Shown here: positions 27,336 through 36,667 of the stretch, piece after piece
Layout: every line of letters starts with the position of its first letter
Position numbering within the stretch: the stretch's first letter is position 1
NCBI RefSeq assembly: GCF_000158175.1
Contig: NZ_DS999411.1
Coordinates: forward strand, 1,238,563-1,302,562
DNA from: Luminiphilus syltensis NOR5-1B
GTDB lineage: Bacteria; Pseudomonadota; Gammaproteobacteria; Pseudomonadales; Halieaceae
Direction of reading: 5' to 3'
DNA: 64,000 nucleotides
Program-made: the position numbers and the translations under genes
Notes under the pieces: model-generated
What the model was told of the DNA's origin: nothing
Database searches by the model: none
The model's input: only the letters and a program-made list of their open reading frames with translations

Positions 27336-29750
27336 ATGGCTACGAATTCTGGCTTTAAGCCGCGTCGACTCGCACTCGCACTCGCGGTCGCTTCTGTAAC
27401 CGCCGCGCCCATCACCTGGGGCCAGGGCGGAATGCTCGAGGAAGTGGTAGTGGTGGCGACCAAGCGTCAACAGACGCTGCAGGAAGTACCCGTTGCCGTC
27501 TCGGTGGTCACTGCCGAGACAATCGAACAGGCGCAGGTGCTCGACATCAAGGATCTGCAGACCCTGGTACCCAGCCTTCGTGTGACCCAGCTGCAGAGCA
27601 GCGCCAACACCAACTTCATTATTCGCGGCTTCGGCAACGGCGCCAACAACCCGGGCATTGAGCCCTCGGTGGGGGTGTTCATCGATGGCGTTTATCGCTC
27701 CAGAGTGGGCAGCGCGCTGGCGGATCTGCCGAAAATCGAGCGGGTCGAAGTACTGCGCGGCCCCCAGAGCACACTGTTTGGCAAGAACGCGTCGGCCGGT
27801 GTCATCAACGTCGTTACCGCCAAGCCCGACCTCGATGCCATGAGCGGCTCGGTGTCGACCACCGTGGGTAACTTCAACCAGTGGATTGTCCGCGGTGACG
27901 TCACGGGGCCGATCACGGACAACGTGGCCTACAGCCTGTTCGCGAGCAGAAACGAACGCGATGGCTATTACGACAACCTCGCTCTGGACACCGAGCTCAA
28001 TGAGATCAATCGGTGGAACTACCGTGCCCAGTTGCTGTGGAACCCGACGGATCGGTTAGAGGCCCGCTTTATTGCCGACGGCGAGTCGCTGGATGAATCC
28101 TGCTGTGGTGTCGCCAACCTCGTCGATGGCCCTACCGGTAATATCGTGCGTGCGCTCGGTGGTCAGCTGGTTTCCAATGAGGCGTTTGCCTACGAGGGCT
28201 TTTACGATATCGATCCGACCAACGAGATCGATACCAATGGCTACTCGCTCGAACTCAACTATGATTTTGATGCCTTCACCCTGACGTCGATCAGTGCGTA
28301 TCGCACACTGGAGCAATTCTCTACAGCAGACATCGATTTCACCAGTGCCCGCCTGATCTTCCCACCCAACGGGGATCGTCAGGACACCGAGATCGATACC
28401 TTCACCCAGGAACTGCGTCTGGCCGGTGAAGCCGACGGCTTTTCCTGGCTGGTTGGCGCGTTCTACTTTACCGAAGAGGTGGACACCAAAGGCGCGTTGA
28501 CCTACGCCGATCAATTCCGACCCTATGCGGACATTGCAACCCAGGGGGCGATCTCTCTTATCGAGCAAGCCGTAGGCCCGGTGCTGGGCATCCCGGCGGG
28601 TACCTTCTTCGGCGCAGGGCAGGGTAACCCCGCGGAGCGGTCGACCTTGGATGATGACACCTTGTCGCTCTTTGCCCAGGTGGATATCGACCTCAGCGAA
28701 TCCCTGATACTCACCCTCGGGCTGAACTACACGGAGTCGGATAAAGAGGCCAGTGTGGCGGTCACTTCAACCGACGTCTGGGCGTCGTTGCCTCTCGATC
28801 AGTTGGGCCTGCCGCTGCCGCCGGAAAACATTGCCGCGCTGCAGGGGTTCCAGTTTCTGCCGCCGTTTGTCAGCTACCCCAATGCGGTCGAGGACGGTAA
28901 ATCGAAGGATGATGAGACCACTTACACCGTGCGCCTTGCGTACGATGTGAACCCCAATATGAACGTCTACGCCGGCGTGAGCACCGGCTTCAAGGCGACC
29001 TCGTGGAACCTGTCGCGCTTCTCGCGGCCGTTTGCTGAAGATATTCCCGCCTTGTTTGCCGCGGGCCTCGGTGTGCCCAACCTCAACGGTGGTACGCGCT
29101 TTGCCGACCCTGAAGAATCCACCGTTTATGAGGCGGGCCTGAAAGCGGAATACGAAAGCGTCGCCTTCAACATTGCGGTGTTCAATCAGGAGATCAAGGG
29201 CTTTCAGTCCAACATCTTCACTGGCACGGGCTTCAGCCTCGCCAATGCGGGTACCCAGTCCACCGACGGCGTCGAGTTTGATATGAAGTGGGCGGCGACC
29301 GAGAATCTGCGTTTCAACTTTGCGATGACCTGGCTTGATCCGCTCTACGACGACTTTAAAGGCGCCGAGGGTATTGACGGCCCGACCGACCTTTCAGGCA
29401 CTCAGCCCCCGGGAATCCCCGAGTTCGCCACCAATACCTCGGTCAGCTACAACTTTGATCTGCTCGGCGCGATGTCTTATGTCCGATTCGAACACGTCTA
29501 CGAAGACGAAGTGCAGGTGGTCGAGAATGTGCCGGCTGATGTGGCATCACGAGAGATCAATATGTTCAACGCGAGTATGGGCATGAGCTGGAACAACGGC
29601 CTGTCGTTTAATCTGTGGGGCCGTAATCTCAACGATGACGAGTACCTGCAGTCGGCGTTCCCGTCGGTGGCCCAGCCCGGTAGCTTCAGTGGTTACCCCA
29701 ATACGCCGCGAACTTATGGCCTGACGCTCAAGTACGACTTCGGCATGTAG
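27336..29750 (+). CDS. TonB-dependent outer-membrane receptor
   Basis: An 804-residue receptor: a signal peptide (about 1-29), a TonB-box-like region (EEVVVVATKR), then a plug domain (QEVPVAVSVVTAETIEQAQ, FIIRGFGNGA, VEVLRGPQSTLFGKNASAG) and a 22-strand-type barrel ending in aromatic-rich TPRTYGLTLKYDFGM. It imports a ligand across the outer membrane using TonB energy. The plug resembles those of the many marine receptors for organic substrates, not obvious siderophore receptors, but the ligand cannot be read. AAGGAAGG precedes the ATG. A strong terminator follows, so it is monocistronic. Confidence 0.93.
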   Translation: MATNSGFKPRRLALALAVASVTAAPITWGQGGMLEEVVVVATKRQQTLQEVPVAVSVVTAETIEQAQVLDIKDLQTLVPSLRVTQLQSSANTNFIIRGFGNGANNPGIEPSVGVFIDGVYRSRVGSALADLPKIERVEVLRGPQSTLFGKNASAGVINVVTAKPDLDAMSGSVSTTVGNFNQWIVRGDVTGPITDNVAYSLFASRNERDGYYDNLALDTELNEINRWNYRAQLLWNPTDRLEARFIADGESLDESCCGVANLVDGPTGNIVRALGGQLVSNEAFAYEGFYDIDPTNEIDTNGYSLELNYDFDAFTLTSISAYRTLEQFSTADIDFTSARLIFPPNGDRQDTEIDTFTQELRLAGEADGFSWLVGAFYFTEEVDTKGALTYADQFRPYADIATQGAISLIEQAVGPVLGIPAGTFFGAGQGNPAERSTLDDDTLSLFAQVDIDLSESLILTLGLNYTESDKEASVAVTSTDVWASLPLDQLGLPLPPENIAALQGFQFLPPFVSYPNAVEDGKSKDDETTYTVRLAYDVNPNMNVYAGVSTGFKATSWNLSRFSRPFAEDIPALFAAGLGVPNLNGGTRFADPEESTVYEAGLKAEYESVAFNIAVFNQEIKGFQSNIFTGTGFSLANAGTQSTDGVEFDMKWAATENLRFNFAMTWLDPLYDDFKGAEGIDGPTDLSGTQPPGIPEFATNTSVSYNFDLLGAMSYVRFEHVYEDEVQVVENVPADVASREINMFNASMGMSWNNGLSFNLWGRNLNDDEYLQSAFPSVAQPGSFSGYPNTPRTYGLTLKYDFGM

Positions 29751-29766
29751 TCGACCGTCGGTTGAT

Positions 29767-29798
29767 AAAAAGGCGCCCCGCGGGGCGCCTTTTTTTTG
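29767..29798. terminator. Bidirectional rho-independent terminator
   Basis: The perfect palindrome GGCGCCCCGCGGGGCGCC is flanked by A-run and T-run, starting 17 bases past the receptor stop. It can terminate both strands. Confidence 0.88.
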
Positions 29799-30001
29799 GT
29801 ATATCGCGCGTGGACGCGAGCGCGGAGCTATCGCTGCCAGCCGCAATCCCGTGCCATTTCGCGGTAGCGCTGCAGTCGACGTTCGGTTTGAGACTCGGTC
29901 CGCTCGGTACAGCCATCGATGATTTGCAGCTGGGCCGCCCTGATACTTTTGGAACAAAATGTCGTAGCCTGTGGCGACGCCTTCCACGCTGGAGATAACG
30001 C

Positions 30002-31189
30002 ATGACCAACACTTCAACTGAAGAGTTTCCTGAGGTCACCCTCGACATGCTGCCCCCCGCGGATGCGGCGGCCTTACTGCTCGGCGAGTCACCCGCCGCG
30101 ATTGAAGCCACACTGCGCGCCCTACCTGCCGATGCCGCAATATCGATCGCGGCGAATCTGGTGGCACAAAAGGAACTCGACTCGGATCTCGATCATTCGC
30201 TGGAACCCGCAAGGGCAATCGTGGGTAATGTGGGTGACCTGATGGTGGACGCGATCGGCGAGCTGACGCCGGGTACCACGGTCGCCGCGGGCATCGACTA
30301 TGTTGTCCGAACTCATCCGGTTACCCCGTTGACCTATTTGTATATTGTTGACGAGGAGAAGCATCTGCTGGGTGTGGTGGCCATGCGCGATCTGCTGCTT
30401 GCGCGGCCCGGGCAAATTTTGCAGGACATCATGGTGCCGGCGCCCTTTGTGTTTGCGCCGGATACCATTCTTCCCGAGGCATTGAAGTCAGCGCTGGCCA
30501 AACGGCACCGGGTATACCCCGTGGTCGACAGCAGCAACAAGCTACTGGGCATGGTGTATAGCTGGCGGCTGTTCGAGTACGTTGCCACCGAGCTCAGTGG
30601 GCAGCTGGGCGCCACCGTGGGTCTGGATCGCGAGGAACGCAGCTCAACGCCAATCTGGCGCGCCTTTCTTATGCGTCATCCCTGGTTACAGGTGAATCTG
30701 CTGACCGCGTTTGTGGCGGCGTTTGTGGTGGGGCTTTTTGAGGACACCATTGCCCAGATTGTCGTGCTCGCGGTGTTCCTGCCGGTGCTGGCCGGCCAAA
30801 GCGGCAACACCGGTTGTCAGGCGCTTGCCATCACCCTGCGCAGCCTGGCAGTTGGCGAATTGGAGGAACATTCGATGACGCAACTGCTGCGCAAGGAAGT
30901 GGTGCTCGGGGCGCTCAATGGCTTCTTCGTCGGGCTTGTTGCTGCGGCAGCCATGTATTTTTACTCCACCATGACCGGCGCCGCTGATGCGTTGACACTG
31001 GCCCTCGTCGTACTGATCGCGATGGTCGGTGCGTGTATCGGCAGTGGCTTGTTTGGGGTGCTGGTGCCCCTGACGCTCAGACGGTTTGGCGCGGACCCCG
31101 CCATGGCGAGCAGTATTTTCCTGACGACGTTTACCGATATTCTCGGTATGGGCCTGATGCTGTTCCTGGCGACCAGTTTGTTGCTCTAA
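30002..31189 (+). CDS. mgtE: MgtE-type magnesium transporter
   Basis: A 395-residue Mg2+ channel/transporter. A shortened N-terminal domain is followed by two CBS domains (about residues 75-205; MVDAIGELTPGTTVAAGIDY and IMVPAPFVFAPDTILPEAL) and the five-helix MgtE pore (from about 225). The pore has LPVLAGQSGNTGCQALAI with its conserved Gly-Asn and the C-terminal IFLTTFTDILGMG with the pore Asp. In the family, Mg2+ binding by the CBS domains closes the pore. Many homologues have a fuller N domain of about 130 residues; here it is about 70. Confidence 0.92.
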   Translation: MTNTSTEEFPEVTLDMLPPADAAALLLGESPAAIEATLRALPADAAISIAANLVAQKELDSDLDHSLEPARAIVGNVGDLMVDAIGELTPGTTVAAGIDYVVRTHPVTPLTYLYIVDEEKHLLGVVAMRDLLLARPGQILQDIMVPAPFVFAPDTILPEALKSALAKRHRVYPVVDSSNKLLGMVYSWRLFEYVATELSGQLGATVGLDREERSSTPIWRAFLMRHPWLQVNLLTAFVAAFVVGLFEDTIAQIVVLAVFLPVLAGQSGNTGCQALAITLRSLAVGELEEHSMTQLLRKEVVLGALNGFFVGLVAAAAMYFYSTMTGAADALTLALVVLIAMVGACIGSGLFGVLVPLTLRRFGADPAMASSIFLTTFTDILGMGLMLFLATSLLL

Positions 31190-31216
31190 GCCGGTATCCG
31201 CTTCAGGGCTTGGCCG

Positions 31217-32692
31217 TCAGGCGGGTTTATTGGATCGGAGCTGCTCGAAAGTCACGACGCGGTTGCGGCCGTCGAGCTTGGCGCAGTACAGGGCGCGATC
31301 GGCTGACTCGATCATCTCCTCGAGGGTTTTTGCGCCCTTAGCGAGTAAAGCGACACCAATACTGATGGTCACCTGCACACGATTTTCTCCGGCTTGGGTG
31401 GTGTGCTCGGCGACACGCTGGCGCAGCCGCTCTGCAAGGCGTTCAGCCTCCGGTACCGAGGTTTTGGGTAACAGCAGTGCAAACTCCTCGCCTCCGATTC
31501 GGGCAAAGGTGTCGTAGGGCCGGATCAGGTCCTTGCACAGCTTTGCAATATCGATTAGAACGCGATCGCCCATGAGATGACCATAATTGTCATTGACCGA
31601 CTTAAACCAGTCGATGTCCAATATGGCGACGGACAGGGGCTCATCGTGACGGTGAGCGCGGGACAATTCGCTTTTGATCACGCTCTCCAGGGCGCGGCGG
31701 TTGCCCGCTCCCGTAAGAGGGTCTTTATCGGCGATAGCTTTCAGTCGACGCTCGACGGCCTTTCTGTCGCTGATGTCTTTGAGGAACATTATTGAGCCAG
31801 CAAATTGCCCGGAAATATCCTGAAGCGGGTGCTGGTCGAAGAAAAAATCGTAGTCTTCATCCCGTATCGTCATGGACACATCGCCCGATTTTTGAGCTTC
31901 AGTGTCACAACGCTTGCCGATAAAATCGGTGAGCTCCGGCATCAACTCAGTAACGGGTCGATTCAGGATCACATTTTCCGATACAAAATCCTGGTCATGC
32001 CCGGTTATCGCGGCAGCGTCGTAATAGACTTCTCCCGCTCTGGCATTCATACCCGTTAGCAAGCTGACAGCCGCCTGGTTGGCGTCAGTGACCTCGAGTT
32101 CGTGATCAAGCAGAAAGGCCGGGGTACCGAGGCTCTCAAATGCGGTCAGATAGAAGTTTTTTTCGTTGGTGAGTTTGCGATTGGTTGTGCTGAGCTCATC
32201 GACGACTTTATCCATCGGGGTGCTGTTCCACTCGGTAACGAGGGCGATTTCCAATAAATCAAAGCGCTTCAGTACGAAGTGGCGCAGGGTTTTTATATGC
32301 GGGGAGTCGGCGCAGCGCTCATCGACAAGGTCGGTATAGGCCTGTCGATAATACTTGAGCAGGCTCAGAAACATGCCGGGTTTGATGCCGCGCTTGCGAT
32401 GTAAGATCGCCTCTTCGACGGCAAAATGCGCGAGCGCATCGTGGATAAAGTCCTGATTGGGGGTGAACTCGATCGAAGATCGGGTTTGCTCCTGGGCACC
32501 TTTGATGAGTGCTTCGCTGAGCCCGGCAATGGATGCCTGCCAGGCACACATCATCGTGGAGGTGTACTGGGTGTAATCCTGCCGGTGGGCATAATCGAGA
32601 ATCCGACGCATGAGCCAGTCTTCGTTGTCACGAAGCAGCGAGATGATGGTAGCCCGGCAGAGTGCAAATTCGTCACCTTGTGGATGCGTCAT
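31217..32692 (-). CDS. Diguanylate cyclase with PAS domain
   Basis: A 491-residue signalling protein without membrane segments. An N-terminal helical domain of about 170 residues (LLRDNEDWLMRRILDYAHRQ) of unrecognised family is followed by a PAS domain (about 195-320; GTPAFLLDHELEVTDANQAA) and a C-terminal GGDEF domain (from about 335; DPLTGAGNRRALES). The active site is intact as ARIGGEEFALLLP, so it should make cyclic di-GMP from two GTP. The RxxD inhibitory site is not evident. The first ATG (32701) adds three residues; MTHPQ at 32692 is chosen as the likelier start. Confidence 0.9.
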   Translation of the reverse strand: MTHPQGDEFALCRATIISLLRDNEDWLMRRILDYAHRQDYTQYTSTMMCAWQASIAGLSEALIKGAQEQTRSSIEFTPNQDFIHDALAHFAVEEAILHRKRGIKPGMFLSLLKYYRQAYTDLVDERCADSPHIKTLRHFVLKRFDLLEIALVTEWNSTPMDKVVDELSTTNRKLTNEKNFYLTAFESLGTPAFLLDHELEVTDANQAAVSLLTGMNARAGEVYYDAAAITGHDQDFVSENVILNRPVTELMPELTDFIGKRCDTEAQKSGDVSMTIRDEDYDFFFDQHPLQDISGQFAGSIMFLKDISDRKAVERRLKAIADKDPLTGAGNRRALESVIKSELSRAHRHDEPLSVAILDIDWFKSVNDNYGHLMGDRVLIDIAKLCKDLIRPYDTFARIGGEEFALLLPKTSVPEAERLAERLRQRVAEHTTQAGENRVQVTISIGVALLAKGAKTLEEMIESADRALYCAKLDGRNRVVTFEQLRSNKPA

Positions 32693-33137
32693 GGTTACCA
32701 TTTACCCGCTATTTATTGCTTTTATTATATTTGGAAATAACGTTAGAAGCGCCTTATCCTGGAGTCAAGTGACTTGTCCCGACGGCGCCGCAAGTTTCCC
32801 GTATGCGCGAAACAGCCGCGCTTAGGCGCCTTTCACGGGTGTCTTGTGGAGGACTGCAGGGGATTCGACGGGGTATGTTCGGGTGATCTGGGCTTTGTGC
32901 AGCTTTAAAGGGGTACAAATACCTTTAATGGTTATCTGTACCTCTATGACAGGTTTATTTGACCTAAATAAATCATTCAAGGCCTGCATTGAGCGCTGAT
33001 AGATTCATAACCGACTGTTTTTATTGGTATTTATTAATCTGGCACGGCATTCGCTAAATACCGGTTGAAGGCGCCGGGTTGGCCGGAATCGCCAGAGGGG
33101 CAGGGAAGCCCCACTCACGATCAAGGAGTAACACAGC
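32693..33137. other. Intergenic region upstream of the psp operon
   Basis: No gene recognised. AT-rich between 32930 and 33055. It contains the sigma-54-type promoter at 33039-33054 and an AAGGAG ribosome binding site for the first psp-operon gene. Confidence 0.5.
33039..33054 (+). promoter_or_regulatory. Sigma-54 promoter (-24/-12) of the psp operon
   Basis: TGGCACGGCATTCGCT matches TGGCACG-N4-TTGCT with one mismatch in the -12 box. It lies about 85 bases upstream of the first gene. In enterobacteria the psp operon is driven by sigma-54 and PspF; pspF is not in this window. Confidence 0.7.
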
Positions 33138-33317
33138 ATGGATACACTGGACGAACGATTCTCGATCTACACCGCGGTAGTTTTCATCTGCAGCACCCTG
33201 GGTGCGCTGGCCGGGCTGAGTGCCGCGGCGGTGACCTTTGGCGTGTTGGCGGTCGGTATCGAGCTGGCGTATGTCGCTAGTGGCCTGATGAACGCGACGG
33301 ACCAGTCCGACGCCTAG
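33138..33317 (+). CDS. Small membrane protein heading the psp operon
   Basis: A 59-residue protein, MDTLDERFSIYTAVVFICST then a Gly/Ala-rich hydrophobic stretch, probably two close membrane helices (about 11-30 and 33-50), and an acidic end (NATDQSDA). AAGGAG is well placed ahead of ATG 33138. It lies between the sigma-54-type promoter and pspA (22 bases downstream), so it is probably induced with the phage-shock genes. No family is recognised; it is not similar to PspD or PspG as far as can be read. Confidence 0.7.
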   Translation: MDTLDERFSIYTAVVFICSTLGALAGLSAAAVTFGVLAVGIELAYVASGLMNATDQSDA

Positions 33318-33339
33318 GTCCATCGAAAGGAGAAGCATC

Positions 33340-34056
33340 ATGGGTATATTTTCACGTATGTCAGACATTGTTAACTCCAACCTGAACGCGCTGTTGGACA
33401 GCGCCGAAGATCCGGAGAAGATGATTCGCCTGATTATCCAGGAGATGGAAGACACGCTGGTGGAAGTACGGAGCTCCTCGGCACGGGTGTTGGCGGACAG
33501 GAAGACCGCGGCCCGACGGCTGGAGGCGACCGAGGCGGAAGCCGCGCAGTGGGAAGCAAAGGCGAAACTGGCGATTAGCAAGGGCCGCGAAGACCTGGCC
33601 CGGGCAGCGCTTCAGGAGAAGCGGGCGATCGAGGAGGAAGTGGCGGCGGTTCAGGAGGAACTGTCGGCGACCGACGAGCACATTGCCCAGCTCAACGAGG
33701 AAGTGAGCCAGCTGCAGGCGAAGCTCAATGACGCCAAGGCGAAGCAGAAGACCATTCTGATGCGCTCGAAGACGGCCCAGTCACGGATGCAGGTCAAGCG
33801 TCAGGTGCATCGCACCGAGCTCGATGAGGCCTTCACCAAGTTCGACAAGTTCGAGCGACGGGTGGATAACCTCGAAGGGCAGCTGGAGGCGATGGATCTC
33901 GGTCGCGATGTGACGCCGGACCTGGCGGCGGAGATCGAGTCGCTGGCGCAGGACGAGTGGCTGACCGAGGAACTCGATCGTCTCAAGGCGTCGATGGCGT
34001 CGAAGGACGACAAAGCCACCAGCAAAGGGAAGTCATCAGGCGGTGCAAAGGACTGA
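33340..34056 (+). CDS. pspA: Phage shock protein A
   Basis: A 238-residue ESCRT-III-related membrane-repair protein that also inhibits PspF. The amphipathic N-terminus MGIFSRMSDIVNSNLNALLD and EDPEKMIRLIIQEMEDTL are diagnostic, followed by a long coiled coil (about 25-220) with few prolines. A short Lys/Ser/Gly tail (KATSKGKSSGGAKD) replaces the usual end. A GGAG ribosome site lies upstream. Second gene of the operon, followed by pspB and pspC. Confidence 0.95.
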   Translation: MGIFSRMSDIVNSNLNALLDSAEDPEKMIRLIIQEMEDTLVEVRSSSARVLADRKTAARRLEATEAEAAQWEAKAKLAISKGREDLARAALQEKRAIEEEVAAVQEELSATDEHIAQLNEEVSQLQAKLNDAKAKQKTILMRSKTAQSRMQVKRQVHRTELDEAFTKFDKFERRVDNLEGQLEAMDLGRDVTPDLAAEIESLAQDEWLTEELDRLKASMASKDDKATSKGKSSGGAKD

Positions 34057-34122
34057 GAGGATGAAAGGCCAGGGAAGGCTGTTTACACTCGATATCACCG
34101 ACGCAGGACCAGGGAGTCAACG

Positions 34123-34371
34123 ATGAGCATTACGGAAGCGTTATTTGTACCGACGATACTGTTCATGCTGATCGTGGCGCCGATCTGGATTGTGATGCAC
34201 TACCAGAGCCGCAAGCGCTCGAGCCAGAGCCTGAGCGAGGATGATCGCCAGGAGCTTGATGAGATGCTGGCGACGGTGGACAAGCTGAGCGACCGAATCG
34301 TATCGCTGGAGTCGATACTGGATGTGGACCATCCGAATTGGCGCAAGACAGACGGACAAAGGAGCGAATGA
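34123..34371 (+). CDS. pspB: Phage shock protein B
   Basis: An 82-residue inner-membrane protein: one N-terminal helix (LFVPTILFMLIVAPIWIVMH), a basic stretch (SRKRSS) and a cytoplasmic coiled coil ending in the PspB hallmark LESILDVDHPNWR. With PspC it senses membrane stress and recruits PspA. Its stop overlaps the pspC start region (ATGATG). Confidence 0.95.
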   Translation: MSITEALFVPTILFMLIVAPIWIVMHYQSRKRSSQSLSEDDRQELDEMLATVDKLSDRIVSLESILDVDHPNWRKTDGQRSE

Positions 34372-34850
34372 TGCGCAGGGATGAGCGTGGTTACCGACGG
34401 GCCGATCGCCGCGAGGGGATAGGTTCACGCAAGAAACGGGGTTGGGGGATTGGCTTATACCGCAACCGCAGCGATGCCTGGCTCGGCGGTGTGTGCGCGG
34501 GCTTTGCCGACCACTGGGATGTACCGGCGTGGATGGTGCGTTTGGGTGTGGTGGCGCTACTGATCTTTACCGGCTCGCTGGCTTTCTGGGGCTACATCGT
34601 GGGCTGGTTGCTACTGGCGCCGCGCCCGGGCCGCTTTGAGGCGGACGCCGAGGATGACGTGGCCATGGAATACGACGAAGATCTGCACCAGTACCGCCCG
34701 AAGACGGTGTTTCGGTATTCGGATGCGCCGAGCACACGAATCCGCAAGGCTCAGGAGCGACTGAACAAGGCCCTGAGCCGGGTCGAGGCGATGGAGCGTT
34801 ACGTCACCTCGCGCCACTACGACCTCAACCGGGAGTTCTCCAAGCTCTAG
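34371..34850 (+). CDS. pspC: Phage shock protein C
   Basis: A 159-residue protein with the PspC domain (GLYRNRSDAWLGGVCAGFAD, WMVRLGVVALLIF) and two membrane helices (about 55-90), then a cytoplasmic extension with the PspC-type helical end SRVEAMERYVTSRHYDLNREF. It is the sensing partner of PspB. The N-terminus is unusually basic (RRDERGYRRADRREG). Of two consecutive ATGs the second (34371) has GGAG at better distance. A terminator follows 20 bases downstream. Confidence 0.93.
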   Translation: MRRDERGYRRADRREGIGSRKKRGWGIGLYRNRSDAWLGGVCAGFADHWDVPAWMVRLGVVALLIFTGSLAFWGYIVGWLLLAPRPGRFEADAEDDVAMEYDEDLHQYRPKTVFRYSDAPSTRIRKAQERLNKALSRVEAMERYVTSRHYDLNREFSKL

Positions 34851-34871
34851 GTGAGCACTCAGTGAGAACCC

Positions 34872-34897
34872 AAAAGGCGGCCAGGGACCGCCTTTTT
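34872..34897 (+). terminator. Rho-independent terminator of the psp operon
   Basis: AAAAGGCGG, a seven-base loop CCAGGGA, CCGCC and six T residues, 20 bases after the pspC stop. Confidence 0.88.
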
Positions 34898-35075
34898 TGT
34901 TGTCTGTGTTGTCGGTTAGCGCTTTACCCGCAGCTGGGCTCGGTCTCCAAGCATCGATATATAAGCCGCTGTGCGACTCCCGGGTTGCAGGGTCCTTCTG
35001 CTCGCTGATTGCATTTAATACTATTATTTGGTGGAATCTGTCGAACGGGGTGTAAACCAAGAGAGGCAAACAGCC

Positions 35076-35663
35076 ATGATCAACCGAAAAAGAGTGTTAT
35101 CTGCTGGTGCAGTGATGTTCTCACTTCTCCAGTCTCAGGCAAGTTTTGCGGGCGGCAGCGCGGGTTCGATTGTGATTGGATTTGCCCCTTCCAGCCAAAG
35201 TGCGGTACCTGTGGTACCTGTCCCGGCACTGGGCTCGCTGGGATTGCTGGCTCTGGCAGTTTTACTGGCAATTATCGGGTTTCGGGTGCTGAAAAACCGG
35301 GGTACATCGCTCACGATGATGACCGTGTTCGCTGGTATCGCGCTGGCCGCGACTGTCGCACTGACGACCCTGACCATCAAACAAGCTGTGGCCACCGAAA
35401 CCGCTTCCGTTCCTCTCGGCGAGTGCAGCACTGGTGGAGAGGTTCAGATTAATGATCTACGATCTGGCCCTGACAACAATTTCGAGAATCAGTGTGAGAA
35501 TGACGTCGAAATTATCTCTATTGTCGATGAGCAGACTGGTCTGACATGTACACCCGTTGCACCATCGGATCTGTCACCGCCGTTGTGTGAGGTTGGTGTT
35601 ACCGTTTCCGGCGGTGGAGGCACCTGCGATATTCCAGCGGACTGCGACGTCCCTTTATCGTAA
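35076..35663 (+). CDS. Midcut-by-XrtH-like protein (paralogue 1)
   Basis: A 195-residue protein. A signal peptide (1-25, ending ASFAGG) is followed at 49-75 by a VPALGS motif, a hydrophobic helix and RVLKNR. This is the layout of exosortase-type sorting signals (PEP/IPTL-CTERM), except that it lies mid-protein, as in the family NCBI names 'midcut-by-XrtH'. A second hydrophobic segment (82-98) and a Cys-containing domain with FENQCENDVEI follow. Exosortase XrtH is thought to cut such proteins in the middle. Two paralogues lie at 42.3 and 43.3 kb. ATG 35076 is chosen because the signal peptide begins there. Confidence 0.75.
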   Translation: MINRKRVLSAGAVMFSLLQSQASFAGGSAGSIVIGFAPSSQSAVPVVPVPALGSLGLLALAVLLAIIGFRVLKNRGTSLTMMTVFAGIALAATVALTTLTIKQAVATETASVPLGECSTGGEVQINDLRSGPDNNFENQCENDVEIISIVDEQTGLTCTPVAPSDLSPPLCEVGVTVSGGGGTCDIPADCDVPLS

Positions 35664-35743
35664 AATTCGGGAAGAAAGAATATCGGGCCAGTCGAGCTTG
35701 GAGCGTCAGCAAACAGGCCTTAACCTGGTCTGGATTTAAAAGA

Positions 35744-35767
35744 AGCAGCCAGTGGCTGCTTTTTTTA
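35744..35767 (+). terminator. Rho-independent terminator
   Basis: AGCAGCC AGT GGCTGCT followed by seven T residues, about 80 bases after the midcut-like gene at 35076-35663. Confidence 0.85.
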
Positions 35768-35938
35768 TGTTCCTGGGGGAGTTAGTGTCGAGGTCCGCCA
35801 TTTGTTTCCGCAATGCATCGTCGGCTGCTGATGGCTGCACTGCCTTGCTGGTAACTCGTATCGCTCAAGGCATGAAAATCAGCAGCAAAAAGCTGTACCA
35901 CCGAGCGTAGGTGATGCGCCCTCGACTGGAGAAGCCAG

Positions 35939-36289
35939 TTACTCGGGCAAAATCATCATGTAAGTTTTACGTACTTTCTCGATGACTTCGGCGCGGCCTT
36001 TCCAGCCTTTCGGGAATACCCAGCTATCGCCGGCGCGGACGTCGGTGACCTGTCCGGATTCCGAGGTGAAGCGCCAGTGGCCTTCGAGCAGGTGGCAGAA
36101 CTCGGTGACATCGAGGTCGAGGTCGAGGACACCGGGCTCACATTCCCAGGTGCCGGCCACCATATTGCCGTGGGAAAAGAAGCCTTTGTCGGTCTGCTTG
36201 GGCAGGGGGCCGACGGGCTCGCCGAAGGAGTCGGCAAGCACAAGTTCGGTTTCCTCGATGCACTGGTGTTGTACGCTGATTTCTGGCAT
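35939..36289 (-). CDS. Cupin-domain protein (Cupin_3/DUF861 type)
   Basis: A 116-residue single cupin barrel. GNMVAGTWECEPG, then LDVTEFCHLLEGHWRFTSES and AGDSWVFPKGWKGRAEVIE carry the two cupin motifs. Glu and His suited to metal binding occur in TEFCHLLEGH. Relatives include proteins near ureidoglycine aminohydrolase; the function here is unknown. ATG 36289 is chosen because AGGAG lies eight bases upstream; the frame runs on upstream without similarity. Confidence 0.88.
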   Translation of the reverse strand: MPEISVQHQCIEETELVLADSFGEPVGPLPKQTDKGFFSHGNMVAGTWECEPGVLDLDLDVTEFCHLLEGHWRFTSESGQVTDVRAGDSWVFPKGWKGRAEVIEKVRKTYMMILPE

Positions 36290-36667
36290 TAAATCGATCT
36301 CCTGAAAAGAGTGGGTAATGAGGACGCGCAAGGGCGTGTCGCAATAAGCTGCTACCAAACCACAGCTCGGACGATCGGTCTTCCCAGCGTGTCGGGTCGC
36401 AAAATAGCCCCTGTCATGCTGGCTTGCAGTTGCCTGGGGCCGGTGATAAAACACGCTGAAATACCTACTGCTTTGTTCTGGCCCAAGCGTTGAAGGCACC
36501 CTATGCCATGCGCTGACCCGTTGCGATATTTCCCGTCGACGCGTTGCTTTGTTTGACCGGCCATTCGCGAACTGGTTTTGGCCGCGCCGAAACTGAATCC
36601 CAGTGTGGGTTGTGGTACGCAGTAACCAGGGGTCGCCGTAATGGGACCGGAAATTACCGGAGAATTG
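36290..36667. other. Intergenic region between divergent genes
   Basis: No gene, repeat or strong promoter recognised. It must hold the divergent promoters of the cupin and RND genes. Confidence 0.35.
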
